DNA from: Thamnaconus septentrionalis
Lineage: Eukaryota; Chordata; Actinopteri; Tetraodontiformes; Monacanthidae
DNA: 64,000 nucleotides
Assembly (NCBI GenBank): GCA_009823395.1
Contig: CM020501.1
Span: 17,673,861-17,737,860, forward strand
Direction of reading: 5' to 3'
Part shown: one piece after another, positions 1 through 41,159 of the stretch
How positions within the stretch are numbered: position 1 is the stretch's first letter
Layout: each line of letters opens with the position of its first letter
Notes under the pieces: model-generated
What the model was told of the DNA's origin: nothing
The model's database searches: none
What the model saw: only the letters and a program-made list of their open reading frames with translations
Position numbers and translations under genes: made by a program

Positions 1-10188
<10,188 letters not shown>

Positions 10189-10211
<23 letters not shown>

Positions 10212-10260
10212 ACAACCCGCGCAGGTCTCTCATCGTAAACCCATCTTCTTCCTCTCTCAT
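10189..10260 (-). promoter_or_regulatory. uORF overlapping the marf1 start codon
   Basis: The exon carrying the marf1 start has an acceptor (CCTTTCAG) just upstream, near 10,267. Between it and the main ATG an earlier ATG at 10,260 opens a 23-codon frame (MREEEDGFTMRDL...). This frame overlaps the main ATG in another frame and stops at 10,189. If it is in the mature 5' UTR it would lower marf1 translation or force leaky scanning. The ATG context (AAAGTATGA) is moderate. Confidence 0.5.
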
Positions 10261-10267
10261 ACTTTCT

Positions 10268-12133
10268 GAAAGGAGGAAACGAAAGTTTAAAGTTGACGCT
10301 GGCTGATTGCAGTTACGTCAGTGGAGAAGGAGCAGGTGTGGTTTCAAGCGACAACGACCGTCCACAAGCCTTGTTAGCAGAGAATTAAAAATCAACCGAT
10401 GGATTGGGGCCTTAACTTGTTTAAACGCCAACGAAGTTTGGTTTTGTTTACTTAACGCGGGCAGGATGTTGATCAACATTCACGTTACATAAGCTAGCGG
10501 TACGTGCCGACTAATGTTTACGGAGACTTGGCGGCTACTACACACTGCCAAGCGGTGGAATCAGTGGGTCAGCTGACTAGTCCACTTTCGCAACTTAGAT
10601 TAAAAAAAACTTCTCAACAGCTCGAACGGGGCTACAACTTCATTTAAATTGACAAAGGACACCGTTTGTTAGCTTGTTTATCCGACACACAGTGACGCCA
10701 CTTCACGAGCAATCCAATGTAATATCGGAACTACTTGATGACATATATTAAACCTCTCAATTAAATAGCAAATAAGTTACCTGGGACGTTTTTTGTTTTT
10801 TTTATATGACTTTTACATCTCCCTCTAAGGACCGCTCCGCTCCCCCTCCTTTCCGTCTCCCGCGAACCCTACCTTTTGTAACCTGCCTTTGCCGAAAAGT
10901 GCGCCAAGCTGTCGCAAAAATACTGTCCTCGACTTCCTCTTCTCTCCTTCTCGCTTCTTCTTGCTGTACTGCCGCTCGTTGTCCGGGAAGCATAACTACA
11001 AATGGGTGCCATGGAGAAATTGCATCAGTTCGCCCGCGTTTATCCGTGTAATTTTTAGACCGAAAACACCGAAAACAAAGACCGAAAAATAAATGAAAGA
11101 TTTCGTTGGTGTGACCACGTATTATTACTGTTTTATATGCATACATCAATTGTTTGCTGTGCAAGAACACGCTGCGTTAATGCACAATTTCCAGTAATGA
11201 CTTCCCTTTCTCAGGACACATTTTCAACCACAGTGCCGTGACCTCAGTTTTAATAATTTAGCTTCCTGCTGTAAGTGTTGTGGAAGCCTCATCAATTGTT
11301 CCTTAATGTAATACAACACGTACATTGCATACTTTAGCTTTGTTTGTTACATTAATATTTCACGTTGCACAACAATCAGACTGACCCAGACGTGTGGATC
11401 TGCCCAAGGTTCTGTGAGTTTACCTTGACATCATAGCTGGCTTCAGAAAGGTGTGAGTTGATAAAGCGCATCATACAACGGGAGGAAAAACATGAAGATA
11501 GTTTTCGACACCCTTTCATACAATAAGATGCTGCTAAATCTTGCACACACTGCATTTAAAAGACTTATCACACAAACACTGTGTAACCTTCAGTTACTGA
11601 GTAGTGTTATTAGAATAGTCCGATTTCTGAGTAGTTTTTAGAGTCTCTGTGGTGAACTCTTTAAGCAGCTGAGCGACTTTGTGTTTTGTATAGAACAGTT
11701 ACCCTCATTTTCTTTCCCCAGTTAGTTGTGTTATTACCTCAAACATGAAACCACAGCTCGCATGGCTGTGGTTTTTAAAGATGTTGCAGTGAACTCATTT
11801 AACCGTCACAGGAAAGCACCGCGATCTCAAACTGCACTGGACTGCACCCTCTCTCCTCAATTTTAAAAATAAAGACCTTGTGTAAACATGTAACACAATA
11901 TCTTTTGCATGGGCTTTGAACGCGCCACCTAGCGGTCGGTGCGCAGCCGACACCCACCGCCTGCCGCCGCCGCTTGTGCTCCCGTTGTGGGTCAGTGTGG
12001 CGGGACATCAGGTGCGAGCATCAGCCTGTGGACAACCGAGATGAGTCAACGATAACCGCTGCTAAACTCCAACGGCCACAAGAATCCAGACAGACTCTTG
12101 CTGTTGTTGTGCTTGTTGTCGCTCGCGCACGCC
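10268..12133. promoter_or_regulatory. Divergent marf1 / panx1 promoter region
   Basis: No coding sequence is recognised here. On the minus side a strong donor (CCCAG|GTAACT, near 10,781) and a weaker one (AAAAG|GTAGGG, near 10,872) could end a non-coding first exon of marf1 in the GC-richer stretch 10,780-11,050. On the plus side the last 200 bases are the panx1 5' leader, with a five-codon uORF (ATG 12,041, stop 12,053-12,055). The middle, 11,100-11,900, is AT-rich and I see nothing in it. Confidence 0.4.
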
Positions 12134-15100
12134 ATGGCCATCGCGCACGTAGCCACCGAGTACGTGTTCTCGGATTTTTTGCTCAAGGACCCCACGGAAG
12201 CCAAGTACAAAGGGGTGCGCCTGGAGCTCGCCGTGGACAAGATCGTCACGTTCCTGGCGGTGGGGCTGCCTTTGTTTCTCATCTCGCTCGCCTTCGCCCA
12301 GGAGGTGTCGGTGGGTGAGTTGTTGCATCCTCAAAACCTTTCGGTTTTTTTGTTGTTGTTGTTATTCATTCGATACAGCTCCCCAATCAAAAGCGGTCCC
12401 GGTCACCCTCATTATACATCTTTTTTTTTTTTTTTTTTTTTTAAATCGACATTTACTGGTGAATAAGAAAGTACGATATCAATGCAAAGGGCGATGCTGT
12501 TTAGAAAATATTAATATTACAAAGAGGAAGGAGGCATCATTAGAAGTGTCAATAGCCTCCTGCTTGTTGTGTATCGTAGAATGGGGTGATGAGGTGGGAT
12601 AATGGGCGTGGCCAGCTTCTCCTAGTGACGGTCTCTCCACAGTAATCTGGGAAAAAATAAAATCCCCTGGGGGTCTAATGAAGCAGCATAATCTCCTTAA
12701 GTAATAATACCTACAGTCTGTTGAGGTTGTTATTGTCTTCCGTGAGGCCAGTGACGCTCACACAAAATGGAGGGATGGAGGTGTCTCTTGCAGCCCTGCA
12801 AGATAACTTTGATTTGAGTGAGTTGGGAAAAAGAAAGTGGTTGGTTTGGCCTCTCTTTATGGACGTCATTGAGGCTTGGTGTAAATAAATCAAATTTGTA
12901 TCATGAACAAATACACGAGTAAGACGAAAAGAAAACGTGACAACACCGGGTTAGGGTGAATCAAAATGGGCCATAGGTGTGAGTGCTAATGGTTGTCTGT
13001 CTGTCTGTGTGACCCTGCGGTAACTCAGCGACATTTTCAGCCGGAAGAGATCTGTGATAAGGCTCCAGCAGCCCCTGTAACTCAGAGTGCAGGAGAAGTG
13101 GTTATAGAAAAAAAAAACCCAAAACGAAACAAAACTAGGTTGTGGTGTGTGGTGCATCAGTTTCCACTTGCACTTACAGTGGTGCATAAGACATTGTTTC
13201 TGGACTCCTGTGATATACTAGTTTTGATAATAAATTGGGGGGAAAGGAAATGAGAACTCTGTTGAAACAATCAGGCCCTGTTGATCAGTTGTTATTGTCT
13301 GTCAAGTATGTGGGTCACTCATGAATCTGACGTGCCGGATTGAGGTTAGTGTTGTATGGCACTCGCTGTAGCGAGGCAGCTGAAAACAACGCACAACCCA
13401 GTTACGCCAATTAAGGACAGAGGGTGCCGGAAAAGGTGGGCAGATGGCTTCTTGCAGCCTTCTGTCTGTTATGCTGAGTCACCCAAAAGCCCATCAGTTC
13501 TGACTGTGACTCATTCTCCACGTGTGTGTCTTTCAGGTACCCAGATCACCTGCTTCCCCCCCACCAACCTCTCCATGAGACAGGCCGTGTACATAGACTC
13601 ATTCTGTTGGGCGGCAGTTCAGCGACAAGATGGTGATTTACCTCTGTGGCTGCACAAGGTACTGACCTACAGCCAACATGTGACACACATCAACATGGTT
13701 GCAGTGACATGTTGTGTATATATATATATATATACACATTTGTTAATATTAATATCCGCTTAAGCCTTAACTCAGGGTCACAGGGATAAATATATAGATA
13801 CAGATATAGATATAGATATAGATAGATAGATATGTGTGTGTGTGCATGTGTGTAAATTAATTGTTACATAACAGGACATTTTAATAATGGGACAGCGATG
13901 ACTTTTACGATGACGCTAACAAGTACACTATATATGTCTGTATTCCTACAGTATATAGGGGACGTGAGTTGGGAACGAATGGGTGATTTTGTACACAGCC
14001 ATTGGCAATAATATAAAATGCCTGTAGATAATGATAATGAAGTACTATAGGGCACTAGGCTTTAGTTAGATTCTTTATTAAAGGGAGTGATTCATACTCA
14101 TCGTGCCCTCGTCTTCCTTTGCTCAGTTTTTCCCCTACATACTGCTCCTACTGGCCATCCTCCTCTACATTCCAGCGCTGCTCTGGCGCTTCACGGCGGC
14201 GCCGCACATCTCCTCAGACCTCGGCTTCATCATGGAGGAACTGGACCGCTTCTACAATCGCAGCATCAGATTCGCCAGGAATCTGGCAGCCTTGGACGGC
14301 ACAGATGTACCAGAGGAGACCCACAGGTAAATAAATCCAGTAACCCACTGCCTGCTCAGGAATAAAGTGCGCCACTACATGGAGCAGCTATGGTGGTGGT
14401 GGTGCTGGGATCGGTGGGTGCAAACTTCCTAGTCAACGCCAGTTTAGTCATGAAACTGGCAAAGTGAAAGACTTCCTGCTCTGCATGCGGCTCTTTGGAG
14501 CTGTATTTCTGTCAGTCTTTTGATGAATTACTTTTCTTCCTCTCCTCCAGTGCTTTAGAGCTGGCCGATACTTGCTTCAAATACCCCTTGGTGGAGCAGT
14601 ATCTGAAGACCAAGCGCTTCTCCCGCAGCCTGGTGGCCAAGTACCTGGCGTGCCGAGTCCTGACCCTCCTCACCCTGGTTCTGGCCTGCGTCTACCTCGG
14701 CTATTACATCCGCCTGGCCTCGGCCACGGACGAGTTCTCCTGCGAGCTGCGCACAGGCCTGCTGAAGGATGACGTCACGGTCCCGGCGACGGTGCAGTGC
14801 AAGCTGGTGGCGGTGGGCGTCTTTGGCCTGCTCAGCCAAATCAACTTGGCCGTGTATGTGCTCCTCGCCCCGCTGGTGGTGTACGCCGCCATCGGACCAG
14901 CGCGCCAGAGCTCCAACTTCCTGCGGCCCTACGAGATGCTGCCGGGCTTCGGCTCGCTGGGCGTGGTGAAGCCTTTCTACAACGACCTCAGCATCTACCT
15001 GCTGTTCCTGCAGGAGAACCTGAGTCACCTGAAATCGTACAAGTGTCTCCAGGTGGGTCCTATCGATCGAGGAGGTCCAGTGTGCGTGATGTCGTGTCAC

Positions 15101-15286
15101 CTTTAGTTGAAATATACCTAAAAGTTTTTTTTTTTTCTCCAGGTGCTCGAGTTGCTGCAAGAAGCAGGAGATGAAGGCTTTGACACCATGTGCCTCCTAC
15201 AAACACTTGGTCAGGTGAAGACCGATGTGTTGGATAGTAAGAAGACGTGTTCCTCCGGAAAGAAAGAAAATGAGAAAGCTGAATAA
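12134..15286 (+). CDS. panx1: Pannexin-1, large-pore ATP-release channel
   Basis: Five coding exons, 12134-12314, 13537-13658, 14127-14326, 14551-15052 and 15143-15286, join in phase to 382 residues (human about 426). Pannexin-1 forms heptameric plasma-membrane channels that release ATP and other metabolites. The N-terminus ([20 protein letters not shown]) and [22 protein letters not shown] match the family. Four hydrophobic segments are visible (about 40-57, 105-125, 215-235, 270-290), as are the extracellular cysteine pairs (C66, C84; two in loop 2). The ATG at 12,134 has a good context (GCCATGG). Position 74 is Met instead of Trp, an N-glycosylation sequon lies in loop 1 (N71-L-S), and the tail is only 16 residues beyond a DVLD caspase-type site. 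Whether it is panx1a or panx1b cannot be decided here. Confidence 0.95.
13716..13850. repeat. (TA)n and (GATATA)n microsatellites with SINE fragment
   Basis: Short (TA)n near 13,717-13,735, then a fragment resembling the SINE body (CTCAGGGTCACAGGGATA), then (GATA/TAGA)n to about 13,835 and (GT)n to 13,850, all in panx1 intron 2. Confidence 0.75.
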
Positions 15287-16515
15287 GAATCCTTGTGAGG
15301 TAAGGTAAAACATTGAAACTTTATTAGTTGGTGGTTCAAACTAAATGTTTGTTGTTACAATTCACCTTTTATTATCTTTCAGTTCACGCTGCCTTGATTG
15401 TCCCGATGAAGAGCCTTGTTGAACAAGAATAGCTGGAAAAAAATACTTGTGCACTGACCTTTATATAAAGTTATTGCTGGTAAGTCATATGATGAAGTAG
15501 GGAGGCCTAATAATACTGGTTGACCTTGAATCCTCAAAGGACTTTGAGGCGATCAGCTGCCTAACCTCTAAACCTTATACAAAAAATGTGTTTGTATTGC
15601 ATCCTATTAAGCATTGTACTTCTCTCAGGATTTGGGTTGCCTTACTTCCTGTACTTCAAGTGAAAGCAACCAAAATCTAAGTTAAAATTGTGACTTGGGA
15701 AGCTTTGCCCATTTTAAGTCATTTGAAATGAACAAACAACAGATTTGTTTACCCATTAAGGCTGTGACCTCTTTGCACTTAAAGGTGCTGTTAGCATCTG
15801 ATGTAACACTATGCGTGCATGTTGTAATTAAAGCAAGGCGGTGAGTTTTCCAAACTGGTTCAAACGTTAAAGGTGATATGGACAACACTTACTACCTCCC
15901 AGCCAGCAGGCATCACACTCACTGTTGCCTTCCATTTTTATGGCTGTCTAGTGGACATAACTACTTGTCATCTGCATTCATTTAGAAAAATCCTGTTTGT
16001 ATAGTCACCTTTTAATGGATTATAACTTCCAACTGAATGCAATAAATGTAATGTAACTAGTTAGTGACCCTGATAATTCTATAATTCTGTTTTGACAATC
16101 TAACTAGTGACAGCCTTTAAATTCAGACATTATGGACTTGAGTAGTTTATCGAGGTGCTGAGTCATACTTTCTTTCATAGATGTTTCGGTTAAAATGTTG
16201 GATTAGATGTTATGCTGTTATCTATACAGCAAGAAACAAATCACCTACACATTGTGTTTTGCAGCCTCTTTTCATATTTCAGCTTTGACATCTGAGGAAA
16301 TGCTGCCAACACTGACATTGACTGTTTTGCTCCTTTGCTGGTCAAACAGCATTCGAGATTCCTCACTATCCAGGGTCCTAGAAAGTACAATGAATGTGAC
16401 AATGACTTTTATGGACTGTGTGTTTTTTTCCAGTTCTACCTTGAGATTGTTGTCTATACCATCTTTATTAAGAGTATGATGAATGTGTGCATGTTAACTT
16501 TTTGGGCTGAATAAA
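15287..16515 (+). other. panx1: panx1 3' UTR with a small intron
   Basis: A canonical pair GAG|GTAAGG (donor at 15,300) and TCTTTCAG (acceptor ending 15,382) predicts an 83-nt intron beginning 13 nt after the stop. That is too close to the stop for nonsense-mediated decay. AATAAA at 16,510-16,515 is the most likely polyadenylation signal, and an earlier one occurs near 16,041. No other gene is seen in this stretch. Confidence 0.55.
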
Positions 16516-16899
16516 ATGTCACTATCAGTTGTTGCCATTAAGTGTTTTTATAGATATGGATTATGATTCTAGATCATATAATCATACATTTTCCACGTAC
16601 ATTACCATACTTCACGTTTGCAATTGCTGTAGATTCAGATTCAGGTTTTGTCCCAAGAGGGAAAGTCATTTTGCACAGATCAGACACACAGAAACATGAA
16701 AACAACTTCAAATAAAGACAAAAATAAGTACCACATGCCATTTAAAAATATAAACGTTTATAAAACAGTAGAAAAATATATATTTAAACAAGAAAAACAT
16801 TTATTGTCTACCATAAGAGATCTGATGGTTGTTGACCCGCCCCCACCTCTCCATTTGTTCAACGTTATATAAAGGGATAAATAAGAACTGGAAACCTCA

Positions 16900-17572
16900 A
16901 AGAGGGCGTGCATTGTCGTTATAATAGCTCCGCCCACAACGGAGGGACATTGCAACACTACAAATTTGATTGGGTGAAGATTTCTTTAGGTCACCCCTTC
17001 CAACCAATGGCGCAGCAGACTTGAGGCTTGGTTTGTATTTGGTTTAGAAGTCTCGGCCGGTAACGAGTGTTGTTTGGGTAGTTATAATAAGGCAATAGTA
17101 GAATCGAGGAAATCAACCTTCACCGAATGTTTATTTTTTTACGCTAAGATATGTTTTAAGGATCAATTCATATGCAGGTAGGTTGGTATTGTTGTTGTTT
17201 CTCCTTGTTCTGAGCCAGGATAATACAGTGGCTCAGCTAGCTCAGTTAGCTTAGCAGAGAAGCTTTCAAGGGGGGTCGGTTAGCTTCAAAAAGTCAGGTC
17301 GTAAGCCTCTCCTACATCGCTTTTACGGTTACTGCTCGAAGAATACGAGGTTGCTAAAAGTTGGTTTTCGAAAAGGCCATTTTGTCGAAATTAAAACGGT
17401 TGCAAACCGAAGCTAGCTAACTTGTTTAGCATTTGCTAACACCAGAAGGACTACTAGTTGAGAAGTTTCTGTTATCAAAAAGTTCACTACCAAACGTTGT
17501 GTGATAGTATTTTTTTTTTTCTTCCTTTACCTGAGACTCGACTCTGAATCAGACAGACTCGAGTCAACAGTC
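16900..17572 (+). promoter_or_regulatory. nde1: nde1 promoter and 5' leader
   Basis: CCAAT motifs lie near 17,000-17,010 and the stretch downstream is richer in CpG. A strong donor GCAG|GTAGGT at 17,177/17,178 would end a non-coding first exon. The coding exon follows a long T/C tract (17,510-17,530). Exact transcription start not determinable. The stretch 16,516-16,900 between panx1 and this promoter is AT-rich with no recognised feature. Confidence 0.5.
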
Positions 17573-20028
17573 ATGGTTGAGCCACCTGCACACAAGTTTG
17601 CATCCCTGGAAGAGGAGCTGTGCTTCTGGAAGGAGCAGACAGAGAGACACCAACAAAGGTGAAACACGTTCAACCACAAACTAAACTTAGCTGACCACTG
17701 AAATTCCAGCACGTGTGAGTTGGTTAGTTTTAGCCGGTTAAAGTCGTGCGCGTCGCCTGCAGGGCGGACGAGTCTCAGGCCGAGCTGCAGGAGTTCCAGC
17801 AGATGAGTCGAGACTACGAGGCCGAGTTGGAAGCGGAGCTGAAGCAATGCGAGGGCCGGAACAAGGAGCTGCGTTTAGACAACAACAGGCTCCACATGGA
17901 GCTGGAGAACATCAAGGTAATAAACCGTCACGTCGCAGGCCTCGGCGTGCACCTGTTTCCCAGCGGGGTGTGGTAGACTGTGACGGCGTTAATATGGATT
18001 GACTGACTTTTCCGTGGTCGAGGCAGAGCGACACACCCACTCCCAGTTCGCTCCTCTTCTGCCAGCGATTATCCGGCGTAGCAGTTCCACCGCCACCAGG
18101 AAAATCGCTGCCTGGCTAGAAGGCAGCTGACTGCTATTTCTGTTCCACTTCTGCATGGGGAGGGGGATATTAATAGACAATATGAATGCAAGATTGTGTT
18201 GCACAACCCCAGCAGTACCAAAGGTCTTTAAGAGCACACAAAGATTGTGTTAATTCATCTGGAAATTTAAAAGCGAGCTTCATTCTCCGGTGCGTTATTC
18301 TGGCCACCATATTTTGCAGTTTTGCTGCACTGTGACGTTGCGCGTATGGATTTTGATGCCCGCGGGTTGCCACTTTTTTGCAGGAGAAATTCGAGACCCA
18401 GCACTCGGACGCTTTTCGCCACATCTCCACCATGGAGGAGGAGCTGTCGCAGACCAGAGCGGTGAGGGACCAACTGCAGAAGTACATCCGGGAGTTGGAG
18501 CAGTCCAACGACGACCTGGAGAGGACCAAACGGTCAGTGTGGGATGAGAGCGGCGCGTGTCGTCGTCGTCGTCGTGCTTGGAAATGTATTTCCGATTGAA
18601 TGGCCTCTCCTCTGATCTCAGGGCGACCATCATGTCTCTGGAGGACTTTGAGCAGCGCATGAACCACGTCATTGAGAGAAACGCCTTCCTGGAGAGCGAG
18701 CTGGACGAGAAGGAGAACCTGCTGGAGTCGGTCCAGAGGCTCAAGGACGAAGCCCGAGGTAGGAGATGTCAACGGAGAGCTAGCATGATGCTCACTCTTA
18801 TATTTCCTGTTTTAAGACGATTCAAACAACTGAGACGGTAAATTCACAAAGGCAGAGAGTTCAGACTGTTTATTGTTTCCCTGTGTGTTAAATGACTGAG
18901 TGCTCAGTTGTCTGTTGGTTTTACACCTTGTGACATATGACTTTGATTCTGCTTTTTAAAAGCATGCATTGGCATGACTCAAGATTATTTAACTTTGGTG
19001 TCCTTCAAATCTGCCAGTTTGTGTCTTCACTCTTTAAATCTGCTTCAATCCACCCTCCTGTCCTGCTTGTCAGACTTGCGGCAGGAGCTGGCTGTGCGTC
19101 AAAAGGAGCGGCGGCCGTCCAGCAGTCTCGGCAAAGACGGCGATCGAGGGGACCCGACGTCCGCTGCCAATCCATCCATTCCCGCCACGCCCTCCAAACC
19201 CATCAGCTCCACATTCGCCACACCGCCCGCGTCCATCATCCGCAGAGGTGAGTGGAAGTAACGGCAGAATTATTGCAGAACGTTAACTGCTCGCCGATCT
19301 CACCTGGTCGTATGCGTCTCTGCTGCAGGTGATGGTCTGACCGGGACCCCCCTCACCACGTCGGCCAGGATATCTGCACTCAACATTGTGGGAGAGCTGC
19401 TCAGGAAAGTTGGGGTGAGTTCAGTTTAACAGTTAATGTTTAAAGTGATTGCATGAAACTATGACTGTCACACAACAGCAAGACCTTCAATGAAAATGTT
19501 TCATTTTGTCACAAGTCATGATTTTGAATGGGTCCTGCAATAGAAGGTGCTGGTGTCATTACTCTTTTATTCCAAATGGGAGTGCTAGAGTCACGAGATA
19601 CTGAGTTCATCATTGAATATAAACTCTTCAAGTTTATGATCAATACCTGACAAGATTTTTTTCTCTCTCAGAATCTGGAGTCTAAACTGGCCTCCTGTCG
19701 AGACTTTGTGTGCGAAACTTCTGTCAGCAGACCGGCACTTCCAGCAGGCCCCGGGAGTCCCACTGGTTTAGAGAGGGGCTCTGAGTCAGGGGTCCAGGGG
19801 ACCAGCATGAGCCCCCCTCCTCAGTACGACAGGTGAACAGGAAAACAGAAAACGTCAGCAACAAGCAACAAACAAAACAATTTTATTGATTTATTCTTTT
19901 TAATTGTGTTCTTTTTATTTATGTCCCCTAACAGTCTAGTGAAGCGGTTAGAGTTTGGACCAGCTCCCCCTAGAGGCGTCACTCAGGGCTCGCAGTCTCC
20001 TCAGGGAGGAGTGAAGATTCTTCTATAG
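17573..20028 (+). CDS. nde1: NDE1 (nudE neurodevelopment protein 1), dynein regulator
   Basis: Eight coding exons, 17573-17658, 17763-17916, 18384-18532, 18622-18758, 19074-19247, 19329-19414, 19672-19832 and 19935-20028, join in phase to 346 residues, the usual family length. NDE1 binds LIS1 and cytoplasmic dynein at centrosomes, kinetochores and the nuclear envelope and is needed for neurogenic mitosis. Residues about 10-190 form the long coiled coil ([18 protein letters not shown] start; [20 protein letters not shown] and [17 protein letters not shown] in the LIS1-binding half). The C-terminal half is Ser/Pro/Thr-rich with the conserved [20 protein letters not shown] and CRDFVC segments used for dynein/CENP-F contacts. 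The start ATG is the first codon of the conserved frame. Paralogue NDEL1 is less likely because of the synteny with myh11. Confidence 0.93.
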
Positions 20029-20135
20029 AAGAGAACTAACCCAAAGCAAACCGCCCCCACCTCCATGAGCTGAACCCTCCAGACTGAGTCTTCCTTTGCC
20101 AGCTCACGTCACGGCTGAACTGCTTGAACAAGAAG

Positions 20136-20136
<1 letters not shown>

Positions 20137-20207
<71 letters not shown>
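20137..20207. repeat. (CT)n microsatellite in nde1 3' UTR
   Basis: About 35 uninterrupted CT units starting roughly 110 nt after the nde1 stop codon. Confidence 0.95.
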
Positions 20208-20209
<2 letters not shown>

Positions 20210-21571
20210 TCCCCGCCGTCAACAGCACGTGGACTTTCTCGGCATGAGGCTACTATTATGTCTTATCTACCAGCCTGTATGAAATCAAAGAACAACCTGT
20301 GGATCACACTACGTTCCCTACTGCATCTGTGGCTCTGAGGTTTGCAGCGTCGCATCACAGCCTCTTCTTCTCTGCTGAGTTGTTTTGCTGGGCGTGAAGG
20401 GGCTGTTGAACACACTGTCGGCCGGTTGGCTGTGACTCTAACACACATTCCTGATGACAAAAAAAAAAAGATCTTGTTGAATCTGCTGGAGGTGCATGTA
20501 CAGGATTTAGTTTTTGACTGAAATAATGTAGCATTGAACAGCAGGGGGCGCTAGCTTTGCTTTTAAAACACTGCTGAAATGATTTTAAATGCTTAGATTT
20601 CTTTTTTTTCTTTTTTTTTCCTAGACGAAATCCATGGGTTGAGTAGCTTCCAGGAAGTCAGGGTTGTAGCCACTGCTGCCTTCGTCTGCGTTACCTCTTC
20701 AGTTTGGAGGCCTTGCTTTGCTCTTAGAGTTCAAGTCATTAAAATCCCCCAAGGCTTGACACTGATGAACTCCATTAATGTTGGTTAATCAGCCGTGCTG
20801 TTTGTTTTGTTGTTGTTGTTTTTTATTTCAGTCCTCGTCCAAACACCTAGTTCCTGCTGTTACAAACAAATAACTTTCTGTCTGACATGCGCAGCTTATG
20901 GGAGTGGGCAGCATAAAACGGGTCTTCGCCGCTGAGATCCGAGTCACGCTGACGCTGCGCGATTGGCACCACTGAATGTACAGTCCTGATTCCTGTATGT
21001 ATGCGAGTCCTCCTGTCCGACTCGAAGGGTTGTCTTTTTGTTTGTTTTTTTTGTTTATGTGAGAGGGTGATGCAAAGCAATAACAGATTCTAACGTGTCG
21101 CCGCAGACAAGCACAGCCGATAGTCTATTTGTGTAGGTGATAAAGAGCCTATATTGAATATTCCTGCCTTTAGTGAGAGATCGGTGAGAAACAAGTTGTT
21201 GTGTCGTCTGTCACTTTTTCCCTGAAATGTTTCTGGTGTGTTGTCAGTTTTGACGGTAGCAACAAGTCATACATTGAAACAAAAGGTTGCCATACGTTGC
21301 ACTGTATGGATCAACTCAGTGGTTCCTGCAAAATCAGAATTCTGATTTTCTCCCGCTCCGCCTCGATAAAAAATGTGTTTGACGCCGATCTTGCAAGCAG
21401 CGTCAAGATGTCAACTGCTGTCTTTGTTTGTCTGGTCTTGCTACTTTGTCGTTCCAGTATTTGTACATTGTTCTGCGTGTGCTTAACGTACAGGAAGCGA
21501 TCGGGTGAGAATCAATTTCTGATGTGAAGTCCCACTTTTGAATTGCTCAAATTGCTGATGAACGCAGAAAC

Positions 21572-21577
21572 AATAAA
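21572..21577 (+). terminator. nde1: nde1 polyadenylation signal
   Basis: AATAAA followed by A-rich then GT/T-rich sequence. It is the last signal before the convergent myh11 transcript and implies a 3' UTR of about 1.55 kb. I recognise no other feature between 20,029 and 21,572 apart from the (CT)n tract. Confidence 0.6.
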
Positions 21578-21622
21578 AGGAAAAAAACAAAAAAACTGAA
21601 GATTTTTTTTTTAAAATATCTT

Positions 21623-21628
21623 TTTATT
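21623..21628 (-). terminator. myh11: Distal myh11 polyadenylation signal
   Basis: AATAAA on the minus strand. If used, the myh11 transcript ends within a few tens of bases of the nde1 3' end. Confidence 0.45.
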
Positions 21629-22172
21629 TCTTGTGCAGGTGGTTCAACAAGTAATAGATACAAAGGGTGGCATGTAAACATTGGTTGATTATATAACATA
21701 ACCATAAAGACTGAGTTGGTTTAAGGTGTTTCGGGGCCTCTTTAAAATGTACAATAAATTTGAATGACCTCCCCAGACTTTGGTGATCCCTAATAAGTGT
21801 TGCTAAGTGCCTAATACTTGAATCTCTCTCATGCATCTAAATGTTTTTTTTAGTTATCTCAACTTTAGGTCATTAAAAAGGTGAAAGCAACATTAAAAAA
21901 AAGGTGATTTGGGAAGGGAATATTCATTAATAGGGGTAAAAAGAGCAGCACTGTGAGCTCTCAGACCGCTATCGGAAAAATCTAATTTCCTTGCGGTCTG
22001 TTCAGGTCACTTCAGCGCTGCTCTGGAACAGCAGTCACAGGCAACAGGAAGACAGTCGCTGTAAATAGTTACAGATTTCTATGACTCTGCTCAAAGCTCC
22101 ACGCTGAAAGGCTTGTGCAGCAATGAGAGGCACCTACTTGTGTATAAAACCCGGCACTATTAAACAGATTCT

Positions 22173-22178
22173 TTTATT
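22173..22178 (-). terminator. myh11: Proximal myh11 polyadenylation signal
   Basis: AATAAA on the minus strand about 320 nt after the SM1 stop. A (GT)n tract at 22,280-22,304 lies in the 3' UTR between stop and signal. Confidence 0.5.
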
Positions 22179-22498
22179 CAGTGTAGAAAAAAACAGTGTT
22201 TGTTAGCATCTTTTTTTTTTTTTCTTAAACAACGGCAAAACACACATCTTGCAGCGAAAGGAGAAAACAAGCCCTGATAATTGTGTGTGTGTGTGTGTGT
22301 GTGTGGGGGGGGGTGCTCTGAGACAAGACAAGAAGATAAGCTTTCATATGTGATTGGAAAGTGGAGACGCTAAATATTTAGTGGTGATACGGAAGAAGCG
22401 GAAAACACGCTCAGGCTTCAAATGTTTCCCTCTGCTGCGGTGGTAAGCAGACCTCGCGGCTGCGAGCTCGTCGTGTTCGCACTGTGATGTGACGCCCC

Positions 22499-41153
<18,655 letters not shown>

Positions 41154-41159
41154 CTTGGA

